Assembly (NCBI RefSeq): GCF_003688915.1
Contig: NZ_REFU01000001.1
Location: 310,001-374,000, forward strand
Origin: Rhodococcus sp. SBT000017
GTDB taxonomy: Bacteria > Actinomycetota > Actinomycetes > Mycobacteriales > Mycobacteriaceae
Length of the DNA stretch: 64,000 nt
Reading direction: 5' to 3'
The notes under the pieces were generated by a model. The model saw nothing but the letters and a program-made list of their open reading frames with translations. It made no database searches and was not told the origin of the DNA. Position numbers and translations under genes: made by a program. This document shows positions 1 to 9,490 of this stretch, in pieces (position 1 is the stretch's first letter; each line of letters begins with the position of its first letter).

Positions 1-2
1 CA

Positions 3-416
3 GGAGGGCACCTGGCAGTGTGGCTCGGCGGCGAGACCGGCACGAAGGTCCGCCCGTCGCGCATCGTCTCGCAGGCAGGCGTTCTCGATCTCGAACCTCG
101 AGGTGCGTCGGGACGAACCAACCCGGCGGTCGAGGCTCTGTTGCAGGCCCGGTACGAGGACGATCCCGACCTGTACCGCTCGGCCTCACCCGCGGCCCGT
201 GTACCCATCGGCATCCCGACGATCGCCCTGCACGGATCCGAGGACATCCAGGTCCCCGCGGCGCAGAGCGAGCGGTACGTCGCGCTGGCGCGCGCTGCCG
301 GAGACGACGCACGGCTGACGATCGTGCCGGGGGAAGACCACTTCGCTTTCCTGAATCCCGATTCCCGGTGTTGGGCCCTCTCGCTCGACGCGGTGCTCGG
401 TGCCACCAGCGAGTAA
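3..416 (+). CDS. Alpha/beta hydrolase, C-terminal part (5' end outside window)
   Basis: The reading frame is open from the first bases and begins with GGHLAVWL. This matches the segment just after the nucleophile elbow (GxSAGGHLA) of BD-FAE/kynurenine-formamidase-like esterases, so the catalytic serine lies just upstream of the window. The rest carries the probable acid residue in HGSEDIQVP (about residue 75) and the catalytic histidine in GEDHFAFL (about residue 107). The GTG at 18 could be taken for a start but lies inside the conserved strand, so the gene is read as 5'-truncated by the window edge. The substrate cannot be told from this fragment. Confidence 0.72.
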   Translation, partial: GGHLAVWLGGETGTKVRPSRIVSQAGVLDLEPRGASGRTNPAVEALLQARYEDDPDLYRSASPAARVPIGIPTIALHGSEDIQVPAAQSERYVALARAAGDDARLTIVPGEDHFAFLNPDSRCWALSLDAVLGATSE

Positions 417-509
417 TGGGAATGCGCATCGTTGCTGCGGCGTTAAACTCGATCCATACCAAGTGCACGTCCGAGAAGCCGACACCAGAGAGCAGGCCAT
501 AGCCACCAC

Positions 510-1553
510 GTGAGTGAACACAGCGAATTTCCCGCCGAGCGTGACGTTCGGTCCACCTTGGAACTCGCCCCCGAAGCGGTGATGCCACTGCTGGGACAGT
601 CCGACGAGAACCTGCGGGCACTCGAGCAGATGCTGACGGCAGACATCCACGTACGAGGAAACGCCGTGACGCTCACCGGGAAAGTGGCCGACGTTGCGCT
701 GGCCGAACGGGTGATCTCCGAGTTGGCCGCGCTGGCCAAGCGCGCTCAGCCACTGACTCCCGATGCTGTGCGCCGATCGATCGCCATGCTCACCGAGGGC
801 GTCGCCGATTCGCCGGCCGAGGTGCTGAGCCTGGACATCCTCTCGCGCCGCGGCAAGACGATCCGGCCCAAGACGCTGAACCAGAAGCGATACGTGGACG
901 CGATCGACGCCAACACCATCGTGTTCGGCATCGGCCCGGCCGGCACCGGCAAGACGTACCTGGCGATGGCGAAAGCCGTGCAGGCGCTGCAGACCAAGCA
1001 GGTCAGCCGCATCATTCTGACGCGTCCGGCAGTGGAGGCGGGGGAGCGGCTGGGATTCCTCCCCGGAACGCTGCACGAGAAGATCGACCCGTACCTGCGG
1101 CCGTTGCACGATGCGTTGCACGACATGATGGACGACGAAGCCATTCCCAAGCTGATGCAGGCCGGGGTCATCGAGGTCGCCCCGCTCGCCTACATGCGTG
1201 GCCGGACCCTCAACGACGCATTCATCATTCTCGACGAGGCTCAGAACACCACCGCCGAGCAGATGAAGATGTTCTTGACGCGACTCGGATTCGGATCGAA
1301 GATCGTCGTCACCGGCGACGTGACCCAGGTCGACCTTCCCGGAGGTGCGCGGTCCGGATTGCGTGCGGCGTCCGAGATCCTCACCGACGTCGACGACATC
1401 CACTTCGCGCAGCTCACCAGCAGCGACGTGGTGCGACACCGACTGGTGTCCGAGATCGTCGACGCCTACGAGCGGTTCGAGTCGACATCGGAAGGCGTCA
1501 TTCCCAACCGCGCGCAACGCCGGACCGGTGGACCACGTTCGGCGAGAAGATGA
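510..1553 (+). CDS. phoH: PhoH-like P-loop ATPase
   Basis: A 347-residue cytoplasmic ATPase of the PhoH family. The N-terminal ~120 residues form the KH-like region of this family. Walker A is GPAGTGKTY at about residue 141 and Walker B is FIILDEAQN at about 237. A basic tail ends the protein. PhoH proteins are thought to act in RNA metabolism. The conserved neighbourhood phoH-ybeY-corC-era supports a link to rRNA or ribosome maturation, although the biochemical role is not settled. The GTG at 510 was chosen because the protein then starts with the short acidic leader usual for actinobacterial members. ybeY follows 52 bp downstream, probably in the same operon. Confidence 0.93.
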   Translation: MSEHSEFPAERDVRSTLELAPEAVMPLLGQSDENLRALEQMLTADIHVRGNAVTLTGKVADVALAERVISELAALAKRAQPLTPDAVRRSIAMLTEGVADSPAEVLSLDILSRRGKTIRPKTLNQKRYVDAIDANTIVFGIGPAGTGKTYLAMAKAVQALQTKQVSRIILTRPAVEAGERLGFLPGTLHEKIDPYLRPLHDALHDMMDDEAIPKLMQAGVIEVAPLAYMRGRTLNDAFIILDEAQNTTAEQMKMFLTRLGFGSKIVVTGDVTQVDLPGGARSGLRAASEILTDVDDIHFAQLTSSDVVRHRLVSEIVDAYERFESTSEGVIPNRAQRRTGGPRSARR

Positions 1554-1605
1554 TTCAGGCATTCCGGCCGACATATGCAGGCAACGAGAGCGTGGTAGTG
1601 GCTAG

Positions 1606-2148
1606 ATGAGTATCGAAGTGTCCAACGAGTCGGGGATGGACATCTCCGAACCCGAGCTGGTCTCGGTCGCACGGTTCGCGATCGCCGGCATGGACGTGCA
1701 TCCCGCCGCGGAACTGTCGATGGTGCTGGTCGATTCGGCCACGATGGCAGATCTGCACATGCGGTGGATGGATCTGCCCGGCCCCACCGACGTGATGTCG
1801 TTTCCGATGGACGAGCTCGAGCCGGGCGGTCGTCCCGATGCGCCCGAGCCCGGACCGGCGATGCTCGGCGACATCGTGCTGTGCCCGTCGTTCGCCGCGG
1901 ATCAGGCTGCTGCAGCGGGGCATTCGCTCGAACACGAGCTGGCGTTGCTGACCGTGCACGGCGTGCTGCACCTGCTCGGCTACGACCACGCCGAGCCGGA
2001 CGAAGAGAAGGAAATGTTCGAGCTGCAGAACCGGCTCCTGGCCGAGTGGTACGAGGACGCCAGGCGCGCGGAGCAGGCCGCCGAACAGGCCGCCCGCGAT
2101 GCCCGACTCCTCGGCAAGGCCGGCTTCGTCGACGGACTCGATCGATGA
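1606..2148 (+). CDS. ybeY: Endoribonuclease YbeY (16S rRNA maturation)
   Basis: A 180-residue zinc metallo-endoribonuclease of the UPF0054 family. It acts in 16S rRNA 3'-end maturation and 70S ribosome quality control. The metal site [11 protein letters not shown] is complete, with the three histidines at about residues 118, 122 and 128. The tail after residue 140 is rich in Glu and Ala and longer than in E. coli YbeY, as is common in actinobacteria. It lies between phoH and the corC-type gene in a run ending with era, a conserved arrangement. The ATG at 1606 follows a modest purine-rich stretch. Confidence 0.94.
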   Translation: MSIEVSNESGMDISEPELVSVARFAIAGMDVHPAAELSMVLVDSATMADLHMRWMDLPGPTDVMSFPMDELEPGGRPDAPEPGPAMLGDIVLCPSFAADQAAAAGHSLEHELALLTVHGVLHLLGYDHAEPDEEKEMFELQNRLLAEWYEDARRAEQAAEQAARDARLLGKAGFVDGLDR

Positions 2149-2188
2149 TCAGCGTCGTCGAACAGGTGGAAGTGTTGGGTCCTGGCGC

Positions 2189-3511
2189 GTGAGCAGTGCT
2201 GTTGCGCTCATCGTGTTCGCTGCCCTTCTCGTGCCTCTCGGAGGCCTGTTCGCTGCCGTCGATTCCGCGCTGAACACGGTCTCACGTGCGCGAATCGACG
2301 ACATGGTCAAGGACGAGCGCCCCGGTGCCACCGGCCTCGTCGTGGTGGTCGGCGACCGTCCGCGGTACGTCAATCTCATGGTGCTGCTGCGCATTCTGTG
2401 CGAAATCGGCGGCACCGTGTTGCTCGCGGGTGGCCTGACGCAGTTGATCGACTCCACCACAGCATTGGTGATCAGCGCGGTGGCCATGGTGTTGGTCAGT
2501 TACGTCGTGATCGGTGTCGGTCCGCGAACCCTCGGTCGGCAGAACGCGTACTCGATCGCCTTGGCGGCCGCGTTGCCGTTGCGTGCACTCGGGTGGCTTC
2601 TCGGACCGATCAGCAGACTGCTCATCCTCATCGGCAACGCGATCACCCCCGGTAAGGGATTTCGCAACGGCCCCTTCGCCTCCGAGATCGAACTCCGAGA
2701 ACTGGTGGACATGGCCCGCGAGCGCGGCGTCGTGGCCGACGACGAACGGCGGATGATCCAATCGGTGTTCGAGCTGGGGGACACCTCCGCCCGTGAGGTC
2801 ATGGTCCCGCGCCCCGAGATGGTGTGGATCGAGTCCGACAAATCGGCAGGACAGGCCACCTCGCTGGCCGTGCGCAGCGGCCACTCCCGTATCCCGGTGA
2901 TCGGCGAGAACGTGGACGACGTAGTGGGTGTCGTCTACCTCAAAGACCTTGTGCAGCAGACGTATTACTCCACCGACGGTGGCCGCGGAGTGCAGGTGTC
3001 CGAACTGATGCGTCCGGCTGTCTTCGTTCCCGACTCCAAGGCACTCGACAGTCTGCTCGCCGAGATGCAGCGCGATCGCAACCATATGGCCCTGCTCGTC
3101 GACGAGTACGGAGGCATCGCAGGGCTGGTGACCATCGAGGACGTGATCGAGGAGATCGTCGGCGAGATCGCCGACGAATACGACTCCGACGAGGTTGCGC
3201 CCATCGAGGAACTCGACGACGGACGCTATCGGCTGTCCTCGCGGCTGCCGCTCGAGGACCTCGGCGAGATCTTCGGCATCGACATCGAATCCGAGGAAGT
3301 CGACACCGTCGGCGGACTCCTCGGCTACGAACTCGGCCGAGTACCGTTGCCCGGTTCGCAGGTGATCACCCACGGACTCCTGCTGCGCGGAGAAGGTGGA
3401 GCCGACCCCAAGGGACGCGTCCGCATCGCCACGGTCCTGGTCGAAAAGCTCGAACCCGACGAAGAAACCACCGAGGCCGACGACTCGTCGGACGTCACTC
3501 GCCAACACTGA
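2189..3511 (+). CDS. Hemolysin/CorC-family membrane protein (CNNM-CBS-CorC_HlyC)
   Basis: About 440 residues. The N-terminal DUF21/CNNM transmembrane domain has hydrophobic helices near residues 4-24, 60-85 and 90-110. Two CBS domains follow (about 190-330), including [10 protein letters not shown] and [13 protein letters not shown], and a C-terminal CorC_HlyC domain ends the protein. Family members are linked to Mg2+/Co2+ efflux or magnesium homeostasis at the membrane. The GTG at 2189 puts the first membrane helix at the N-terminus. An ATG at 2099 would add a polar extension lying inside ybeY and is less likely. era follows after 17 bp. The exact substrate is inferred, not shown. Confidence 0.87.
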   Translation: MSSAVALIVFAALLVPLGGLFAAVDSALNTVSRARIDDMVKDERPGATGLVVVVGDRPRYVNLMVLLRILCEIGGTVLLAGGLTQLIDSTTALVISAVAMVLVSYVVIGVGPRTLGRQNAYSIALAAALPLRALGWLLGPISRLLILIGNAITPGKGFRNGPFASEIELRELVDMARERGVVADDERRMIQSVFELGDTSAREVMVPRPEMVWIESDKSAGQATSLAVRSGHSRIPVIGENVDDVVGVVYLKDLVQQTYYSTDGGRGVQVSELMRPAVFVPDSKALDSLLAEMQRDRNHMALLVDEYGGIAGLVTIEDVIEEIVGEIADEYDSDEVAPIEELDDGRYRLSSRLPLEDLGEIFGIDIESEEVDTVGGLLGYELGRVPLPGSQVITHGLLLRGEGGADPKGRVRIATVLVEKLEPDEETTEADDSSDVTRQH

Positions 3512-3528
3512 AATCTGGAGGTGCTCTT

Positions 3529-4443
3529 GTGTCCGAGCAGAACAACGGTGAGTTCCGATCCGGATTCGTCTGTTTCGTAGGCCGACCCAACACCGGCAAA
3601 TCCACGCTGACCAATGCGTTGGTGGGATCGAAGATCGCCATCACGTCCTCGCGTCCCCAGACGACACGGCACACCATTCGCGGCATCGTGCACCGGGAGC
3701 ACGCCCAGCTGATTCTGGTCGACACCCCGGGCCTGCACCGACCGAGAACACTGCTGGGTCAACGTCTCAACGACCTGGTGCAGGACACCTACTCCGAGGT
3801 CGACGTCATCGGACTCTGCATCCCCGCAGACGAAAAGATCGGGCCCGGCGACCGGTGGATTCTCGAACAGGTGCGGCACATCGCGCCCAAGACGACGCTC
3901 ATCGGCATCGTGACCAAGATCGACAAGGTCAAGAAGGAACGCGTCGTACAGCAGCTGATGTCGCTGTCGAAGCTGCTCGGTGAGAATTCGCATGTCATCC
4001 CGGTGTCGGCCGAATCGGGCGAGCAGATCGAGAAGCTCGTCGACCTGCTGGCCTCCGAGCTGCCGCAGGGCCCGGCGTTCTACCCCGACGGGGAGCTGAC
4101 CGACGAGCCCGAGGAAATCCTGATGGCCGAACTGATCCGTGAGGCCGCGCTCGAAGGGGTCCGCGACGAGTTGCCGCACTCGCTGGCCGTCGTCATCGAC
4201 GAGGTCACCCCCCGCGAGGGCCACGACAACATGCTCGACGTGCACGCCATCATGTACGTAGAGCGATCGAGCCAGAAGGCGATCATCATCGGCAAGGGCG
4301 GTTCGCGACTCAAAGAGGTCGGCACGGCGTCGCGACTGCAGATCGAGAAGCTGCTGGGTACCAGGATCTACCTGGACCTGCACGTCAAAATCGCGAAGGA
4401 CTGGCAGACCGACCCGAAGCAAATGGGCAAGCTCGGATTCTGA
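3529..4443 (+). CDS. era: GTPase Era
   Basis: A 304-residue ribosome-assembly GTPase that binds 16S rRNA near its 3' end. The G1 loop GRPNTGKST is at residues 18-26, G3 DTPG at about 65 and G4 TKID at about 129. A C-terminal KH domain contains IIIGKGGSRLKEVG. The GTG at 3529 has a GGAGG ribosome-binding site at 3517-3521, so the longer frame upstream is not used. It is the last gene of the phoH-ybeY-corC-era run. The next gene, an amidase, points the opposite way. Confidence 0.96.
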   Translation: MSEQNNGEFRSGFVCFVGRPNTGKSTLTNALVGSKIAITSSRPQTTRHTIRGIVHREHAQLILVDTPGLHRPRTLLGQRLNDLVQDTYSEVDVIGLCIPADEKIGPGDRWILEQVRHIAPKTTLIGIVTKIDKVKKERVVQQLMSLSKLLGENSHVIPVSAESGEQIEKLVDLLASELPQGPAFYPDGELTDEPEEILMAELIREAALEGVRDELPHSLAVVIDEVTPREGHDNMLDVHAIMYVERSSQKAIIIGKGGSRLKEVGTASRLQIEKLLGTRIYLDLHVKIAKDWQTDPKQMGKLGF

Positions 4444-4485
4444 CCGGAGCGGCTGCGCCGCATGTGCACGGCAATTCGTAGTGGG

Positions 4486-5907
4486 CTACGGGGTTTCGCT
4501 CACCTGGGTCCACCAGGGATCGGGGCGCTTGCGGTGCCACTGCAGCACGTTCTCGAGTTGAGCGGCCACCGACACCAGTAGCGGCTCGGAAGATTCGTGG
4601 CCCATCAGTTGCAGGCCGATGGGAAGGCCACCGGCGGTGAATCCTGCAGGCACGTTCACGCTCGGCCACCCCAGCACGTTCCACGGCCAGGTGTACGGGC
4701 AGTGCTCGGTGATGACCCGATCGGTATCGGCGTTGGAGATGCCGTCGATGGCTTCGATTCGAGGCGGCGGGGTGGCCGTCGTCGGCGCGAGCACGATGTC
4801 GTACTCGTCGAAGAACCGGCCGATACGACGGCCGATTCGTGGCTCGGCAGCGCGTGCTGCGCGCAGCGGCGCTCCGGCGAGAGCCCGGCCGCTCTTGGCA
4901 TTGGCTCGGGTCCTCGGGTCGGCGAGAGACGGATCGGGCAGACGGTCGACCCAGGCCGCCACACCTGCCAGCGAGCGGGGTAAGAAGTTGAGCCCCAACA
5001 GCATTCCGTAGGCGGGGTCGTCGACGACCACTCGGTGTCCGAGCAATCGCAGCACCGCCGCCATCTCGTACGCCGCCGCCGCGATCTCCGGATCCAGTGG
5101 TGCGGGCGTCGGGATGAAGGGCTTACGAAGGCTGAGCGCGATTCGCAGCGAGCCGGGGTTGCGTCCGACGGCATCGGAGACGGTCAGCGGTACCGGACGA
5201 TGCAGATCGCCGTCATGACTACCGGAGACCACGTCGAGGAGCAGTGCCGCGTCGGCCACGGTGCGCGCGAGCGGGCCGATGACGGTGATGCCGTTGAACG
5301 CCTCGGCCTCCGGCCACGACGATATGCGTCCGCGTTGCGGCTTGATCCCCACGAGATTCGTCCACGAGGCCGGAATTCGAACCGAGCCTGCACCGTCGGA
5401 ACCCAGAGCGGCAGAGACCAATTCGGCAGCCACTGCGGCAGAGCTGCCACCCGAGGAGCCGCCGGGAGTGCGCTCGCGGTCCCATGGATTGCGGGTGTGC
5501 CCGAAGGTGCCGCCGGTGAACGGCCACTGGCCGAGTTCGGGGCTGTTGGTCTTCCCGACGATGACCGCTCCTGCCGCACGCAGTCTGCGCACCACCTCCG
5601 AATCCGTGGTGGCAGGTGGAAAGTCGCCTGCACAACCGAAGGCGGTCGGTTCCCCGGTGACGTCCACGTCGTCCTTGACGGCAACGGGAACGCCGAGCAG
5701 GGGAGCGGTGGTGCCTGCGGCGCGCAGCCGATCTGCTTCGGCTGCCTCGGCGAGAGCGGCGTCGCGGCGCACGAGTCGGAACGCATTGAGCACGGGTTGG
5801 CTCTTCTCGATCCGATCGAGCGATTCGGCGACCGCCTGTACCGAGGTGATGCGACCCGACGCGAGAGCGTCGGCCTGGGCAACGAGAGTCGACCGATGAA
5901 AATCCAC
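4486..5907 (-). CDS. Amidase (amidase-signature family)
   Basis: A 473-residue amidase-signature hydrolase. The Ser-cisSer-Lys triad is visible: the lysine lies in VAVKDDVDV and the glycine/serine loop is GGSSGGSSAAVAAE, followed by GSVRIPASWTNLVGIKP. Family members hydrolyse amides, and some act on Gln-tRNA, but the substrate here is unknown. Mycobacterial genomes also carry an amidase between era and recO, which supports orthology to that gene. The GTG at 5907 is preferred because it places the family N-terminus correctly; the frame stays open far upstream only because it runs antisense to recO and uppS. It is transcribed towards era. Confidence 0.9.
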   Translation of the reverse strand: MDFHRSTLVAQADALASGRITSVQAVAESLDRIEKSQPVLNAFRLVRRDAALAEAAEADRLRAAGTTAPLLGVPVAVKDDVDVTGEPTAFGCAGDFPPATTDSEVVRRLRAAGAVIVGKTNSPELGQWPFTGGTFGHTRNPWDRERTPGGSSGGSSAAVAAELVSAALGSDGAGSVRIPASWTNLVGIKPQRGRISSWPEAEAFNGITVIGPLARTVADAALLLDVVSGSHDGDLHRPVPLTVSDAVGRNPGSLRIALSLRKPFIPTPAPLDPEIAAAAYEMAAVLRLLGHRVVVDDPAYGMLLGLNFLPRSLAGVAAWVDRLPDPSLADPRTRANAKSGRALAGAPLRAARAAEPRIGRRIGRFFDEYDIVLAPTTATPPPRIEAIDGISNADTDRVITEHCPYTWPWNVLGWPSVNVPAGFTAGGLPIGLQLMGHESSEPLLVSVAAQLENVLQWHRKRPDPWWTQVSETP

Positions 5908-5979
5908 GCCTGCACAGTATCGACTTCTCGTCAGCGCGGGAACGGTCACCGCTGCTGCGCGCGTGGGACACTGGATCAC

Positions 5980-6813
5980 GTGAGGCCATACCGTGACAAC
6001 GCAGTCGTCCTGCGCCAGCACAAGCTGGGTGAGGCCGATCGCATCGTCACGTTGTTGACCAGGGAGAACGGGATCGTGCGGGCCGTTGCCAAAGGGGTTC
6101 GGCGCACCAAATCCAAGTTCGGTGCGCGGCTCGAGCCGTTTGCGCACATCGACGTTCTGCTCTATCCGGGACGCAACCTCGATATCGTCACCCAAGTGCA
6201 CACGGTCGACGCGTTCGGCGGAGACATCGTGGCCGACTACGGTCGCTACACCACCGGTTGCGCGGTTCTCGAGACCGCCGAACGACTGGCAGGTGAGGAG
6301 CATGCACCCGCCCAGCGGCTGCATCAGTTGACCGTCGGTGCCCTGCGCGCCCTCGCGCAGCACGTCCGGCCTCCCGAGCTGGTGCTCGACGCGTATCTTC
6401 TGCGCGCGATGGGTTTCGCCGGATGGGCTCCTGCACTGACCGACTGCGCGCGGTGCGCAGCGGTGGGGCCACATCGCGCTTTCCATGTCGCTGCCGGTGG
6501 AGCCGTGTGCGTGCATTGCCGACCGCCGGGCTCGGCGACGCCGTCGACCGGGGTTCTCGATCTGATGGTCGCGCTTGAGCGGGGGGAGTGGGACTACACC
6601 GTCACCACCTCCGATGCCGTCCGCAAGCAGGCCAGTGGACTGGTGGCGGCGCATCTGCAATGGCATCTGGAACGACAGTTGCGCACACTTCCGCTCATCG
6701 AACGCTCGCACCCGCATCAGGTGCCGCTGGCGCAACCTGACTCCGTGTTCGCCGACACCGTCGGGCAGGATGGGGACCGTGATTCGACGACGAGAGCCGC
6801 AACCCCGGCCTGA
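5980..6813 (+). CDS. recO: DNA repair protein RecO
   Basis: A 277-residue recombination mediator that loads RecA on SSB-coated DNA with RecR. It has an N-terminal OB fold beginning [22 protein letters not shown], an alpha-helical middle, and a zinc-binding pair of cysteine motifs (CARC and CVHC) near residues 150-180. The GTG at 5980 gives the usual length. Its 3' end overlaps the start of uppS by about 35 bp, so the two are translationally linked, as in related genomes. A longer upstream frame would run antisense through the amidase and is rejected. Confidence 0.93.
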   Translation: MRPYRDNAVVLRQHKLGEADRIVTLLTRENGIVRAVAKGVRRTKSKFGARLEPFAHIDVLLYPGRNLDIVTQVHTVDAFGGDIVADYGRYTTGCAVLETAERLAGEEHAPAQRLHQLTVGALRALAQHVRPPELVLDAYLLRAMGFAGWAPALTDCARCAAVGPHRAFHVAAGGAVCVHCRPPGSATPSTGVLDLMVALERGEWDYTVTTSDAVRKQASGLVAAHLQWHLERQLRTLPLIERSHPHQVPLAQPDSVFADTVGQDGDRDSTTRAATPA

Positions 6814-7588
6814 CGAACAGTCGGCAGTGCGCCCTCCCGATCCGCATCCGTCGGGCGCTCGGCCGCCGATCCTGCAGCCGGAACTCATTCCTCGCCACGT
6901 CGCTCTGGTGATGGACGGCAACGGCCGTTGGGCGCAGGATCGCGGTCTGCCGCGCACCGCGGGGCACGAGCAGGGTGAAGCGGTGCTCATGGACACCGTG
7001 TGCGGATGCATCGAGATCGGGGTGCAGTGGTTGTCCGCGTACGCATTCTCGACGGAGAACTGGAAGCGCAGTCCCGACGAGGTCAAGTTCCTGATGGGCT
7101 TCAACCGTGACGTCATTCGTCGTCGACGCGACGAGATGAACGAGATGGGCGTCCGGGTTCGTTGGGCCGGCCGTCGACCGAGGTTGTGGGGCAGTGTCAT
7201 CAAGGAACTCGAAGTTGCCGAGGAATTGACGAAACGCAACACCGTGATGACGTTGACGATGTGCGTCAACTACGGTGGCCGGGCCGAAATTGCCGACGCC
7301 ACAAGGGAAATCGCGCGACAGGTGGCTGCGGGCAAGCTGAACCCCGAGAAGATCACCGAGGCCACCGTCGCCAAGTACCTCGACGAATCGGACATGCCCG
7401 ACGTGGATCTGTTCCTGCGTCCGTCGGGGGAGCAGCGGACGTCGAACTTCCTGCTGTGGCAGTCCGCCTACGCTGAGTTCGTGTTCCAGAAGAAGCTGTT
7501 CCCGGATTTCGACCGTCGGGATCTGTGGGAGGCGTGTATCGAATACGCCTCTCGGGACCGTCGATTCGGTGGAGTCAAATATGAGTGA
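6779..7588 (+). CDS. uppS: Isoprenyl (decaprenyl) diphosphate synthase, UppS family
   Basis: A 269-residue cis-prenyltransferase that makes the polyprenyl-phosphate carrier for peptidoglycan and arabinogalactan. The diphosphate-binding motif [27 protein letters not shown] and the C-terminal [19 protein letters not shown] are intact. The N-terminal ~35 residues are proline- and arginine-rich, as in the mycobacterial decaprenyl enzyme. GTG 6779 and ATG 6770 are both possible starts inside the end of recO. The stop overlaps the next gene in ATATGAGTGA, suggesting coupled translation. Confidence 0.93.
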   Translation: MIRRREPQPRPDEQSAVRPPDPHPSGARPPILQPELIPRHVALVMDGNGRWAQDRGLPRTAGHEQGEAVLMDTVCGCIEIGVQWLSAYAFSTENWKRSPDEVKFLMGFNRDVIRRRRDEMNEMGVRVRWAGRRPRLWGSVIKELEVAEELTKRNTVMTLTMCVNYGGRAEIADATREIARQVAAGKLNPEKITEATVAKYLDESDMPDVDLFLRPSGEQRTSNFLLWQSAYAEFVFQKKLFPDFDRRDLWEACIEYASRDRRFGGVKYE

Positions 7589-8000
7589 GAACGCGAACGG
7601 GACACCGGACGAGGGGCTTTCGCTGCAGGCCCGTGCCCAATTGGCACTCTCGCAGTTCGCGACCGTCACACTCGGCGAGGAAGGTTCTCTCGGTTTCGAC
7701 TACGCGGGTGCTCTGTGCTCGCTACGTGCCGTTCGACTCTCGCCCGAACTCGAGGTGCTCTCGCTCACTGCTGTCCTGGCGTGGGACCGGCCGCTGAAGC
7801 CTGCTCTGCACAAGAAGGTTGCCGACCGCAATGCGGACTCGCAGTTCGGCGCGATCTCGGTCAACACCCACGACAAGCTCGCGGATGTGTTGCTGCGCTA
7901 CACCTTTCCCGCCAACGGCCTGGACGACGAGGCGATGTTGACGATGCTCATTCTGGTGCTCGCCGGAGTGGAGAAGGCGCGCGAGGGTCTACTGCCCTGA
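7581..8000 (+). CDS. Small acidic conserved protein, possibly YbjN/secretion-chaperone-like
   Basis: A 139-residue cytoplasmic protein with no signal peptide or membrane segment. Its alternation of strands and helices, with [24 protein letters not shown] in the middle and a leucine-rich C-terminal helix, resembles the YbjN/type III chaperone-like fold of actinobacteria, but no diagnostic motif is visible. The ATG at 7581 overlaps the uppS stop, so it belongs to the recO-uppS transcription unit. Mycobacteria carry a small gene in this place too. Function unknown. Confidence 0.72.
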   Translation: MSENANGTPDEGLSLQARAQLALSQFATVTLGEEGSLGFDYAGALCSLRAVRLSPELEVLSLTAVLAWDRPLKPALHKKVADRNADSQFGAISVNTHDKLADVLLRYTFPANGLDDEAMLTMLILVLAGVEKAREGLLP

Positions 8001-8009
8001 CCGGTCAGC

Positions 8010-8028
8010 TAAGGTTTGCCTGTACTTA
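8010..8028 (+). promoter_or_regulatory. Candidate IdeR/DtxR iron box upstream of the siderophore-binding lipoprotein
   Basis: TAAGGTTTGCCTGTACTTA matches about 13 of 19 positions of the DtxR/IdeR iron-box consensus (TTAGGTTAGSCTAACCTAA), including the conserved left half. It sits 22 bp before the ATG of a siderophore-type binding protein, the usual place for iron repression. Binding is inferred. Confidence 0.5.
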
Positions 8029-8050
8029 CTTCCCAGTAGAGGCGGATGCG

Positions 8051-9043
8051 ATGACTGTGCGGTGGACCCGAATGCTCACGGCAGCGGTGGCGGTGATCGC
8101 TCTCGGTGTGGCCGTGTCGGCCTGCTCCACGGCCGACACCGGCGACACGGCGATTCAGTCGGCGGACGGTGCATTCCCGGTCGTCATCGATCACATCTAC
8201 GGCAGCACGACCATCGCCGAGAAGCCGACCCGCATCGTCACGCTCGGGGTGTCCGATGCCGATGCCGTCATCGCGCTCGGTACCGTTCCCGTCGGGAACA
8301 CCGGGTACACGTTCTACGAGACCGGACTGGGTCCCTGGACCGACGAACTGGTCGGTGACGCGCCGCTGACGCTGCTGGGCTCGGAGTCCGAGCCGAACTT
8401 CGAGCTGATCGCCTCTCTGGCACCGGATCTCATCACCGGACTCAATGCGGGTTTCGACGAGGCGACGTACGACAGGCTCAGCGGCATCGCGCCGACTATC
8501 GCCCGACCGGCAGGATCGGCTGCCTACGCCGTCGATCGTGAGGTGGCCACCGACACCATCGCTCGCGCGATGGGTGAACGCGACCGCGGCGAAGAGTTGA
8601 ACGCGCAGACCGACGACGCGCTCGAGCAGGCTCGAAACGAACACCCCGAGTTCTCGGGTAGGACTGCCGCAGTGGTGCTTCCGTACGACGGCCAATTCGG
8701 CGCATATCTGCCCGGTGATGCCCGCGGCACGTTCGTCACCTCGCTGGGCTTCGAGGTCCCGGAATCGATCCGCGCCCAGGACGACGGCACCAACTTCTTC
8801 GTTCCGGTCTCGGCCGAGAACATCTCGATGCTCGCCGCGGACCTGGTGCTCTATCTCGGTACCGGCGACGACATCGATGTGGTGGCGGAGAACCCGATCT
8901 TCGGAACGCTCGATGCTGCACGGCGCGATGCGATCGTTCCGTTGTCCACCGATCAGCGTGGAGCGATCACGTACAACTCTGTGCTGTCGATTCCGTTCGC
9001 CATCGACGCGTTGGTACCTCGCGTGGCAGAGGCCGTCGCCTGA
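8051..9043 (+). CDS. Iron-siderophore ABC transporter substrate-binding lipoprotein
   Basis: A 330-residue periplasmic-binding protein of the FecB/FepB/TroA-like class. A lipoprotein signal peptide ends at VSAC, so Cys25 would be lipidated. The mature part has the two-lobed fold, with KPTRIVTLGVSDADAVIALG at the start of lobe one and SLAPDLITGL after it. It should capture ferric siderophore outside the membrane. No permease or ATPase gene adjoins it, so it must share a transporter encoded elsewhere. An iron-box-like site lies just upstream. It converges on zur with a gap of only 6 bp. Confidence 0.88.
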   Translation: MTVRWTRMLTAAVAVIALGVAVSACSTADTGDTAIQSADGAFPVVIDHIYGSTTIAEKPTRIVTLGVSDADAVIALGTVPVGNTGYTFYETGLGPWTDELVGDAPLTLLGSESEPNFELIASLAPDLITGLNAGFDEATYDRLSGIAPTIARPAGSAAYAVDREVATDTIARAMGERDRGEELNAQTDDALEQARNEHPEFSGRTAAVVLPYDGQFGAYLPGDARGTFVTSLGFEVPESIRAQDDGTNFFVPVSAENISMLAADLVLYLGTGDDIDVVAENPIFGTLDAARRDAIVPLSTDQRGAITYNSVLSIPFAIDALVPRVAEAVA

Positions 9044-9049
9044 GCGGGC

Positions 9050-9490
9050 TCAGCGACCGGCAGCGCTGCACTGACTGCAGGTGCCGAATATCTCGATCGT
9101 GTGGCTCACGTCGCTGAAGCCGTTGGATTCGGCCACACTCTGCGACCACTTCTCGACGGTGGGTCCTTCCACCTCGACGGTGAAACCGCACGAGCGGCAC
9201 ACCAGGTGATGGTGATGTCCGGAGGAGCAGCGCCGGTAGACCGACTCGCCGTTGTCGGTGCGCAGTACGTCGACCGTCCCGGCGTCGGCCAAGGTCTGCA
9301 GTGTCCGATACACCGTGGTGAGGCCGATACCTTCACCACGCTTGCGCAATTCGTCGTGCAGATCCTGTGCCGACTTGAACTCTTCGATGGTGTCGAGCAG
9401 ATCCGAGATCGCACTGCGCTGCTTGGTGGCCCGCACTCCGACGACGACGGGTCGTCTGGGTGTGGCGGTATCGGTGGACTTGTCGGTCAC
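9050..9490 (-). CDS. zur: Fur-family zinc uptake regulator (Zur/FurB)
   Basis: A 146-residue Fur-family repressor. It has an N-terminal winged helix (TKQRSAISDLLD, then LTTVYRTLQTLADAGTVDVL) and a C-terminal metal-binding half with HHHHLVCRSCG and a final CSQC pair that forms the structural zinc site. Its position directly after an ArsR/SmtB-type gene matches the mycobacterial smtB-furB (zur) zinc operon, so zinc rather than iron is the probable signal. The GTG start overlaps the upstream stop codon by 4 bp, so translation is coupled. Confidence 0.88.
   Translation of the reverse strand: MTDKSTDTATPRRPVVVGVRATKQRSAISDLLDTIEEFKSAQDLHDELRKRGEGIGLTTVYRTLQTLADAGTVDVLRTDNGESVYRRCSSGHHHHLVCRSCGFTVEVEGPTVEKWSQSVAESNGFSDVSHTIEIFGTCSQCSAAGR

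Noticed and set aside
2824..3528. N-terminal extension of Era by 235 codons
   Set aside because: It lies out of frame inside the corC-type gene, is Arg-rich, and the GGAGG site before 3529 marks the real start.
4449..4461. GCGGC/GCCGC hairpin between era and the amidase as terminator
   Set aside because: A 5-bp stem with no T-run is expected by chance at this GC content.
4486..7269. Very long minus-strand frame of 927 codons
   Set aside because: Only the part up to 5907 is the amidase. The rest is antisense to recO and uppS and has no protein-like pattern.
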